Below are positions 32,116-39,099 of a DNA stretch of 64,000 nucleotides, one piece after another. The position numbers and the translations under genes were made by a program. The DNA is from an uncultured Prochlorococcus sp. (GTDB lineage: Bacteria > Cyanobacteriota > Cyanobacteriia > PCC-6307 > Cyanobiaceae), in the NCBI GenBank assembly GCA_902572075.1, contig CACGER010000003.1, positions 1-64,000 of the forward strand. The letters are read 5' to 3'. Positions within the stretch are counted from its first letter, which is position 1. Each line of letters starts with the position of its first letter. Under the pieces are notes generated by a model. That model saw nothing but the letters and a program-made list of their open reading frames with translations. It did no database searches and was not told where the DNA came from.

Positions 32116-33144
32116 ATGAAATTAAAGAATTATTTAAAAAGGCTATTTTTTACTTCAGTGACATTATCGCTACTTCTAAATAATCAACCTGTAAATTCTG
32201 CAGAGAAAGAGGTTAGGTTATTTTCTGGTAGACATTACAATACAGATAAAGAGGTTTATCAAAAATTTCAAGAACAAACTGGCATCAAAGTTAGATATAT
32301 AGAAACAGATGGAAAAGCTATAATTGAGCGCTTAAAAAGAGAGGGTAAAAATTCTCAGGCTGATTTAGTAATTCTTGTTGATGCAGCAAGAATTGAAAAT
32401 GCATCAAAGGCAAATTTATTTCAAAAAATTAATTCAAATATTCTAGAAAATAGTGTTCCAAATAATTTAAGAGATCCTAGAAATAAATGGTTTGGCCTTA
32501 CTAGGCGATTAAGGGTAATCATCACAAATCCGGATATTGTGGATATTACAAAAATCAAAAATTTTGAGGATCTAACCAATCCTTCTTTTAAAGGAAAAGT
32601 ATGTCTAAGAAATAGAAAAAGTCCTTATAATCAATCTTTGGTTTCTAATCAAATAGCAAAGAAAGGCGTTGGCCAAACAAAAATTTGGCTTAAGGGTTTG
32701 ATATCAAATGTCTCCACTCCCTATTTTTCTGGAGATTCTTCATTAATAAGAGCTGTAGGGCAGGGAACGTGCGGTATTGGAATCGTTAATCAATATTATG
32801 TCGCAAGGATGCTTGATGGAGTTAAAGGCCCAAGAGATGCTTCTTTAGCAGAAAAAATAAAATTAATAATACCCAATCCTGCGCATGTAAATATAACTGC
32901 TGGGGGCATATATAAATATGCAGAAAACAAGACTGAGGCTATTAAACTTCTTGAATATTTAGCTTCTAGTGAAGGTAGTCAAGGTTTAGCTAATAAAACT
33001 TATGAGCACCCTTTAAAGGAATCAAGTCAAAATAGAATTGTTAGTAAATTTGGAGATTTCACTCCAGATAATGTGACTATAAAAGAAATTGGCAAATTCA
33101 ATAGTAAGGCAATAGAAATAATGAAAGAAACTGGTTGGAATTAA
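32116..33144 (+). CDS. futA: iron(III) ABC transporter substrate-binding protein
   Basis: Signal peptide; EVRLFSGRHYNTDKEVYQKFQEQTGIKV; NVTAGGIYKYAENKTEA-type C-terminus (here NITAGGIYKYAENKTEA). Confidence 0.92.
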   Translation: MKLKNYLKRLFFTSVTLSLLLNNQPVNSAEKEVRLFSGRHYNTDKEVYQKFQEQTGIKVRYIETDGKAIIERLKREGKNSQADLVILVDAARIENASKANLFQKINSNILENSVPNNLRDPRNKWFGLTRRLRVIITNPDIVDITKIKNFEDLTNPSFKGKVCLRNRKSPYNQSLVSNQIAKKGVGQTKIWLKGLISNVSTPYFSGDSSLIRAVGQGTCGIGIVNQYYVARMLDGVKGPRDASLAEKIKLIIPNPAHVNITAGGIYKYAENKTEAIKLLEYLASSEGSQGLANKTYEHPLKESSQNRIVSKFGDFTPDNVTIKEIGKFNSKAIEIMKETGWN

Positions 33145-33198
33145 CAAAAATCTAAATATATTTTTAGTATAAATTTTTTAATTTATATTTTAAATATG

Positions 33199-33283
33199 GG
33201 AGAGGTGGCTGAGTGGTCGAAAGCGAACGACTCGAAATCGTTTAATAGGTAACTATTCGTGGGTTCGAATCCCACCCTCTCCG
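33199..33283 (+). tRNA. tRNA-Ser (anticodon CGA)
   Basis: GGAGAGGTGGCTGAGTGGTCGAAAGCGAACGACTCGAAATCGTTTAATAGGTAACTATTCGTGGGTTCGAATCCCACCCTCTCCG; class II variable arm; anticodon stem AACGA-CTCGAAA-TCGTT. Confidence 0.96.
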
Positions 33284-33430
33284 TAATACACCAATTTTGC
33301 ATGCAGACTTATGGTGTTATAAGATCTCCAATTAGACTGCAATTACAGGATAGTTGAGAAAAATACTTATGGTCAGATAACTTTTTGATTTTGAAATATA
33401 AGGTATTTCTAGGGAAAATATGGGTAATAA

Positions 33431-33593
33431 ATAAGTGGTACATGTTTTATTTCCATGGGGTATGAAAAGCACCCATGGGGTACATAAAAATACCAGTGCG
33501 ATTTCAGCAATTTAGGAGATAGTTCAAGTGACACCTTCTTATGATGGGGGACAAGAAATTTTGATGTGGTACAGAATATTTTGATGGGGTTTA
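33431..33593 (+). repeat. cluster of imperfect direct repeats, about 20-bp period, core ATGKGGTACA
   Basis: 33431 ATAAGTGGTACA; 33453 CCATGGGGTATG; 33473 CCATGGGGTACA; 33542 TGATGGGGGACA; 33562 TGATGTGGTACA; 33582 TGATGGGGTTTA; spacing 20 bp within 33453/33473 and 33542/33562/33582. Confidence 0.7.
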
Positions 33594-33597
33594 TTGG

Positions 33598-33626
33598 TTG
33601 ACAGTTGATCTAAAATTTAGAATATA
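33598..33626 (+). promoter_or_regulatory. candidate sigma70-type promoter
   Basis: TTGACA (33598-33603), 17 bp, AATATA (33621-33626); abuts the last 20-bp repeat. Confidence 0.4.
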
Positions 33627-33720
33627 CATCTATTTTATATGGTTTATTTAGGTGATATTTAGAGAACGCGAGAATGATATAGACTTTCAGTTACATCAAA
33701 TTTCAAAATTTTTTTCGGAC

Positions 33721-34665
33721 ATGAAAAAACTTGTATACCTTTTTCTCATATTGATGTGTTTTACCAGTGGTAATTCATACTCATGGGAAAAGGTACCTGT
33801 TCCAGACTCTGTAGATAAAAAAACAAAATCCCCTTGGAATTTCTTTGAGGACTTTGAAAATGAAAATGTAGGAAGATTGACAACCAATAAATTTACGACT
33901 AACGATAAGGGTACAGGTCTCAAACCATTTGAAATTAAAGAAGACCCTGATGGTAATACCTATCTTGCAGTGACAGTAAAAGATGGATGGAATGTTGATC
34001 AGAAAGGGTGGACAAAGGAAACAACTGAAAGAGCAGAATTTGAGGTCAAACCCAAAAGAGTATTAGGTAAAGAAATATGGATCAGTTTCAAAAAGAGACT
34101 TCCAGAGGATTTTACTCATATCGACGACAGAGTATTATTTTTTCAATTCAAAAATATGATATCAACAGGAAAAGTCAGTCCTCTGATAGGATTACGTTAT
34201 AAAAAAAATGGAAATAGATTAAAAATAGGAGGACAGACCGGAGGAAATGCACGTCGATCTATGAGTCAAAAGGAAAAGGACCTTTATCGTATTGATACAA
34301 AGTATAAAAACTATGAAGGAAATTGGGTTCAAAGATGGGAAAAGTTCAGAAGTCAATATAAAGACAGAGATGTTGATGGTACAGCAAAAGTGACTCCATT
34401 AGGGGAATGGAGTACATATAAGATTGGAATCTATAATACAAGAGATAACGATGGTTTTGTCAGAGTCTATAAGGATGGGGAATTGATATTTGATTATAAT
34501 GGTGTCACTTATGATTGGCGTGGAAAGTATTATCAAAGTCATATCAGACTTGGTGTCTATCGAGATCGAGTAGTTGGAGTGAGTTACCCCGACCAAACGA
34601 TTCACTTTGATGATTTCATTGTTGTTTCAGATGAAAAGACTTTAGATCAGATACTCGCCAAATAG
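33721..34665 (+). CDS. secreted polysaccharide-lyase-like protein (heparin lyase I / PL-type beta-jelly roll)
   Basis: ORF track starts at GTG 33652; ATG at 33721 gives a signal peptide MKKLVYLFLILMCFTSGNSYS; TTERAEFEVKPKRVLGKEIWISFKKRLPEDF, SHIRLGVYRDRVVGVSYPDQTIHFDDFIVV. Confidence 0.7.
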   Translation: MKKLVYLFLILMCFTSGNSYSWEKVPVPDSVDKKTKSPWNFFEDFENENVGRLTTNKFTTNDKGTGLKPFEIKEDPDGNTYLAVTVKDGWNVDQKGWTKETTERAEFEVKPKRVLGKEIWISFKKRLPEDFTHIDDRVLFFQFKNMISTGKVSPLIGLRYKKNGNRLKIGGQTGGNARRSMSQKEKDLYRIDTKYKNYEGNWVQRWEKFRSQYKDRDVDGTAKVTPLGEWSTYKIGIYNTRDNDGFVRVYKDGELIFDYNGVTYDWRGKYYQSHIRLGVYRDRVVGVSYPDQTIHFDDFIVVSDEKTLDQILAK

Positions 34666-35064
34666 TCTGCGATCTTTTGATGAGCAGGTTCAAGTGGGTG
34701 TTTCTCGGTCGTGTTGATAAAGTGTTTTATTGCAGTTCTAATCATGATTTCTCAGATAGAAATGTTTATATTTTTTGATTGATTTCTTATCTTTACTGTC
34801 GGAAAGTAATAGATTATTCTTTTTATAAAGAACTTGAAAATAGTCAGACTTAGATTCCAATATAGTAGCATACAAACTCAGTTATATCAAAGAACTGAGG
34901 GAATTTAGAGTATTATTTTAGCGTTCCCTAACACCTAAAAAAGTGTTATTTTTGGGGGAATACAAAATAACATTTTCCGATTTGGTGTTGTAGAAAATGG
35001 AGTCTTTTTCAGCAGTTTGATCTTTTATTTCTAAGATTACTGATGAATACTGGGGTCAATTCTG

Positions 35065-35087
35065 AGTTCAGATTACACCCTTTCCGT
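35065..35087 (+). repeat. degenerate copy of tRNA-Ser 3' end (putative att remnant)
   Basis: AGTTCAGATTACACCCTTTCCGT aligns ungapped with 33262-33284 GGTTCGAATCCCACCCTCTCCGT at 17/23 positions. Confidence 0.4.
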
Positions 35088-35198
35088 TTTAATAGGATAA
35101 TTAGGAATCTTAATTTTTTGATTTTTTATTCAAATTGCAGTGATAAATAAGAGTTCTAAGAAATATCAATTTATGTATAGTTGGTTTTAATTTTATGT

Positions 35199-35274
35199 GT
35201 GTTGGTGGATGTGTTGGTGGATATTTTTAATGTGTTGGTGGGTATGTTTTTGACAAGGTTTGGTGTTGGTAGAT
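35199..35274 (+). repeat. 12-bp GTGTTGGTGGAT repeats (two tandem, two dispersed)
   Basis: 35199-35210 and 35211-35222 identical; 35232-35243 GTGTTGGTGGGT; 35263-35274 GTGTTGGTAGAT. Confidence 0.75.
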
Positions 35275-35339
35275 TCCTCAAGATCACTTGTTATTAAATG
35301 AGTTTTTCAGATTCTTCTGGAGGAAAGAAGGTATCACCT

Positions 35340-35570
35340 TCAGTTAATTTTCTTCTCAAACTCTTTATATGAAGATTGCATTTGACCTGAATTTTCTACT
35401 AGATCATCTTTATCTAAACCTCTTATTTTTCTCCATCTTGAATACATATATCCAAGATAGATTCCTTGCATAAAGTTTTTTGCTCCATGTTCTAGAAGAT
35501 TTTTTGAAAATTTATCATTAAATTTTCCACTTTCTAATAATTCTTTCTGCCAGTTTATGTTTTCTGTCAT
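35340..35570 (-). CDS. hypothetical protein, 76 aa, last ORF of coupled chain
   Basis: MTENINWQKELLESGKFNDKFSKNLLEHGAKNFMQGIYLGYMYSRWRK...; ATGA overlap with 35567-35704 ORF. Confidence 0.6.
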   Translation of the reverse strand: MTENINWQKELLESGKFNDKFSKNLLEHGAKNFMQGIYLGYMYSRWRKIRGLDKDDLVENSGQMQSSYKEFEKKIN

Positions 35571-35704
35571 TGCTGTTGCTGTTCCTCCTGTATTTTCTTC
35601 AGTCTTTCGTATTCATCATTTAGAACTCCTAAGCGCCATGAATCTTTTAATCCTTTTATACCATCCATTAAGTGTTTTGCATCTGAAGGAGAACGTGACT
35701 TCAT
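35567..35704 (-). CDS. hypothetical 45-aa protein
   Basis: MKSRSPSDAKHLMDGIKGLKDSWRLGVLNDEYERLKKIQEEQQQQ; ATGA overlaps at both ends. Confidence 0.5.
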   Translation of the reverse strand: MKSRSPSDAKHLMDGIKGLKDSWRLGVLNDEYERLKKIQEEQQQQ

Positions 35705-35751
35705 GTGTAAGAAATTTTCTGCCAAAATTTGTCATCCCATTTAGTGCTCAT
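35701..35751 (-). CDS. possible 16-aa peptide ORF
   Basis: MSTKWDDKFWQKISYT; ATGA overlaps at both ends; very short. Confidence 0.25.
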   Translation of the reverse strand: MSTKWDDKFWQKISYT

Positions 35752-35798
35752 ACTTTCTCTGTATACTTTTTGAATTCATCAAAAGTGATTTTAATCAT
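35748..35798 (-). CDS. possible 16-aa peptide ORF
   Basis: MIKITFDEFKKYTEKV; ATGA overlap with next ORF; very short. Confidence 0.25.
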   Translation of the reverse strand: MIKITFDEFKKYTEKV

Positions 35799-35881
35799 TA
35801 TCGTTTGAATAAGAAATAGTATGTTTTACCTTATAAGTATAGTTTTTCTAACAAAAAGTATTAATAAAAGTGAAATAAACA

Positions 35882-35905
35882 AAGAGGGAATTTTTTTGCC
35901 CTCTT
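35882..35905. terminator. hairpin AAGAGGG/CCCTCTT, candidate terminator
   Basis: AAGAGGG(AATTTTTTTG)CCCTCTT. Confidence 0.45.
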
Positions 35906-36091
35906 CGAGTCTTATGCACTTCGCTGTCCACAAAGTCGATGAAGTGCTTTTGACTCCTCAATTATTTCTACTCCTGCTGAATCGGAAAAGATAGTGGCGA
36001 CAACCGCATAGCACTAACACTCGGGTATTAATACTCTATTAATTTTAATTGAATAGGAGGATAATTAAGAAATATAGATAAAGGAGGCTTT

Positions 36092-36250
36092 ATGAGACTC
36101 ACCACTCCATTAACTGCCCTAAGAAATGCAACTTCAGATATTTGGAGAATGCATGATTTTAACTATCAACTTCCTCAAGATCATAGACAAGGTTATTGGG
36201 AAAAAGAATGCATAGACCACCCAACAAGTTCTCATTGCAAAGTTTACTAA
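36092..36250 (+). CDS. 52-aa protein with CP12-like C-terminal Cys motif
   Basis: AAGGAGG Shine-Dalgarno at about 36081; MRLTTPLTALRNATSDIWRMHDFNYQLPQDHRQGYWEKECIDHPTSSHCKVY. Confidence 0.75.
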   Translation: MRLTTPLTALRNATSDIWRMHDFNYQLPQDHRQGYWEKECIDHPTSSHCKVY

Positions 36251-36274
36251 AGGCAATATAAATAAGATATTAAT

Positions 36275-36298
36275 AAAGACCCTTTTCAGGGTCTTTTC
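36275..36298 (+). terminator. rho-independent terminator
   Basis: AAAGACCC-TTTTCA-GGGTCTTTTC stem-loop downstream of 36092-36250. Confidence 0.85.
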
Positions 36299-36338
36299 TT
36301 CTATTTAAGAAGATATTTTTTATTTTAAAACTTAAAAA

Positions 36339-36941
36339 ATGCCTTTTAATAATTCAATATCAAAATATGATTGGCAGTATCTTGTAACTGGATTTTCTTT
36401 AATATCTTTTTTTATTTTTACAGATTTAATTGGAGTTATTGACAAAGAATATTTCTACTTTGTACCAAGATTAATCAGTGATCAACCCCATAGGATTTTC
36501 ACATCAATCCTAACTCATGCAGATTTAAATCATTTATTAAGTAATTTAGGTGGAATAATCATCACTAGATATTTTTTGATGAAACTCGAGATTAAAAGCA
36601 AATTTTTTTATTTGAAATTTATTATAGTTTGTTCTTTTTTTAATTTTTTTATTATCTGGATTTACGAAAAGATATTATCGTATTTTAATATTTTTCCTAA
36701 TTATGCCGCCTTAGGATTTAGTGGAGTAATTTATGCTTTATTTGGATTCTTACTATTGACTTCTTTTTATGGAAAGAAATATTTTTTAGGTAAAGAAATT
36801 GGTTTTAAGTCCAATTATGAAGTTCAAAAAATGTCAAGGGCAATATGTATGATAGGTTTGATTTTCTCTTTTTTGCCAGGGGTAAGTTTATTAGGTCATT
36901 TAAGTGGATTTATTGCGGGGTGTTTTTTATTCTTAATCTAA
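36339..36941 (+). CDS. rhomboid-family intramembrane serine protease
   Basis: SILTHADLNHLLSNLGG, ALGFSGVIYALFGF (GxSG), LLGHLSGFIAG; six TM. Confidence 0.85.
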   Translation: MPFNNSISKYDWQYLVTGFSLISFFIFTDLIGVIDKEYFYFVPRLISDQPHRIFTSILTHADLNHLLSNLGGIIITRYFLMKLEIKSKFFYLKFIIVCSFFNFFIIWIYEKILSYFNIFPNYAALGFSGVIYALFGFLLLTSFYGKKYFLGKEIGFKSNYEVQKMSRAICMIGLIFSFLPGVSLLGHLSGFIAGCFLFLI

Positions 36942-37013
36942 TTGAGATTGATTAATTTTGTTTCAATTGCTTATAATTAAAAAATTATTTTGGAAACAGT
37001 AAGAAGTTTTTAT

Positions 37014-38837
37014 ATGAGGTTGGTTTTTTACTTATTTTTGATTAGTCAATTATTCAACTTCATTGGAGTATTTGCAGAAAAATTAAGAGAAGATACATCG
37101 GGATTAAATACTATTAATTGGAAAAAGATAGAGGAAAATAAATCTAAACCAATAAAAAAGATTATCTGGAGATCCTATAAGAATGATGAAGCTTATTTTG
37201 GGAATAAAAATAAAGAAGATTCAATTTCAGGCACCACTGACTTATCAAACGAAGAAAGAATATATAAACCCACAAAAATATCACGTTCTTCTATTACCGA
37301 AATTGAACCTTTTTTGCCACTTAATAATTTCCTTGACCATGAAGATTTACAAAGCTCTATTAGATGGAAATCATCTTTTGACGGAGGTATAGGAGGTGGG
37401 ACCGGTCAGCAAAATACTTCATTTGTTTTTGATTACGGAATTTCAGATTCTTCCCTTATTTCTCTCTATGTAACTGGAGCCGATGATGACTTATACAACT
37501 TAGTAGAAGGACAGAAAATTAACTATTATTGGCAAAGTTATGCACTTTCTTTTAAGAAAAAATTAATAGATGAGGAAGTGTTCGATTTTGGATTGTCATT
37601 AGTATCTACTCTTGAATATTGGAGGCATGCTAGTGGATCTGAAACCTCAAAAAGTATATATAATCAAAGAGATAGTTCCCATGGTAAAGACAAATTTGAA
37701 AATTTAGTTGGTGCTTTATCTTTTCCTATCTCAAAAAATTTAAATGAAAACTTTACCGCTTTAATTGTCCCAGGTATTACATTTTTGCCTGAGAATTTAG
37801 GTTCTAAAGGAATTGGTAAAAACTCTTATGGTAATAATTTCTATATTGGAAGTGGTATTGTCTTTGATATGGCAGAAGATCTTAATCTTCTTCTCTCATA
37901 TACGATTCCTCTTGGTCCAGGTAATAATTATTTTGATAGTAATTTAAATTACTCTAGAAAGCCTATATATAGTTTTGGTTTGGGATGGGATGTTAATCCT
38001 AAGATTGGAATTGAAGGTAAAATAACTAATTCATATGGGGCTTCTCCTTCTACTGGAATACTTACTATCCCATCAGATAACCTTCCACTGTATTCTGCTA
38101 ATTTAACTTATAGGCCCAATGGAGAGGACACATACCTTAATACTCTCAATGAGAGAGATAGATTGATTAGTAATGGCGGAATTACTGTTAATAATGCCTT
38201 AATGCCCAGAGCTGGAAATTCACAAATTAATATAAGCTCTGATAGTAAAGGAAATTTGTTTGGTTCTTATTATTATTCTTTATCAAATTTATTCCAATTA
38301 GAACTTCTAAATATTGGCAGTTTTAATGATTTAAACTTTAGAGGAAGTAAAAATTCAGATTTATATTCAACTTACTTAGATGAAAATAATCTTAATTTTA
38401 GGTTAGGCGGCAAGCTTCTAATATTTAGTCCTCAAAAAAACGACCTTTGTTGGCTTGCATCAAGAGTATCCGTTGGTAGAAATGGTGATACTAATCAAGG
38501 GTATTTATTCACAGAATTTATGAATACTTTTAGATTAAGAAATTGGTTGTCATTTAATATTAGTCCCAAATACTTTTTTAGTGGTGTCGAAAGTTTTGGA
38601 GGGATCGGCTTCTCAAGTTATATAAATTTATCAGATAATTTGATGCTTATTCCAGAAATAAATACTTCAATTAAAAACGATTCAGATTTAAACTCTACTC
38701 TTGCTATAAGATATTCTTTCTCACCTGAAAAGTCATTAGATTTGTATTATTCTAATGCTGCGGGAGTTCAAGATATTGGACATCTTCTGAAAGATAATGA
38801 ATATAGATTTGGAATTAAGTTGAATTTTTTATATTAA
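37014..38837 (+). CDS. outer-membrane beta-barrel protein, hypothetical
   Basis: Signal peptide from ATG 37014 (MRLVFYLFLISQLFNFIGVFAEK); alternating beta-strand pattern and C-terminal YRFGIKLNFLY. Confidence 0.65.
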   Translation: MRLVFYLFLISQLFNFIGVFAEKLREDTSGLNTINWKKIEENKSKPIKKIIWRSYKNDEAYFGNKNKEDSISGTTDLSNEERIYKPTKISRSSITEIEPFLPLNNFLDHEDLQSSIRWKSSFDGGIGGGTGQQNTSFVFDYGISDSSLISLYVTGADDDLYNLVEGQKINYYWQSYALSFKKKLIDEEVFDFGLSLVSTLEYWRHASGSETSKSIYNQRDSSHGKDKFENLVGALSFPISKNLNENFTALIVPGITFLPENLGSKGIGKNSYGNNFYIGSGIVFDMAEDLNLLLSYTIPLGPGNNYFDSNLNYSRKPIYSFGLGWDVNPKIGIEGKITNSYGASPSTGILTIPSDNLPLYSANLTYRPNGEDTYLNTLNERDRLISNGGITVNNALMPRAGNSQINISSDSKGNLFGSYYYSLSNLFQLELLNIGSFNDLNFRGSKNSDLYSTYLDENNLNFRLGGKLLIFSPQKNDLCWLASRVSVGRNGDTNQGYLFTEFMNTFRLRNWLSFNISPKYFFSGVESFGGIGFSSYINLSDNLMLIPEINTSIKNDSDLNSTLAIRYSFSPEKSLDLYYSNAAGVQDIGHLLKDNEYRFGIKLNFLY

Positions 38838-38847
38838 TAAAAAACTT

Positions 38848-39099
38848 TTAGTTTTCCCAAAAAGGGTCTGTAGTTAAAGAAACCCTTAATGTACATTCTT
38901 TATTATTTTTGATTCCACTGATACAAGGCCTTATTGTTTCACCATTTACGTCTATTTCACAAGCACCGCAACTACCTGTAAGACATCCAGTAGGAATTTC
39001 TAAACCGGCTTTTTTTGCACATAAGAACCAATCATCCCCCTCCGAAACATAGGTTTCATTATTGTTTGGCCATCTAATTTTAATTTTTGTTTCTTTCAA
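38848..39099 (-). CDS. 2Fe-2S ferredoxin-like protein
   Basis: GCLTGSCGACEIDVNGETIRPCISG. Confidence 0.88.
   Translation of the reverse strand: MKETKIKIRWPNNNETYVSEGDDWFLCAKKAGLEIPTGCLTGSCGACEIDVNGETIRPCISGIKNNKECTLRVSLTTDPFWEN

Noticed and set aside
33431-33593. CRISPR-like array from the 20-bp repeats
   Set aside because: Repeats are imperfect, words of about 12 bp with about 8-bp gaps, no spacer-length intervals and no cas genes.
35091-35106. AATAGG stretch resembling the tRNA-Ser variable arm (GTTTAATAGGTAACTA) right after the att-like remnant
   Set aside because: Short, AT-rich, and in the wrong order relative to the 3' end; likely coincidence.
35557-35808. Plus-strand 83-aa ORF in the track
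   Set aside because: Antisense to the ATGA-overlap chain; no SD or recognisable domain; minus-strand reading is more coherent.
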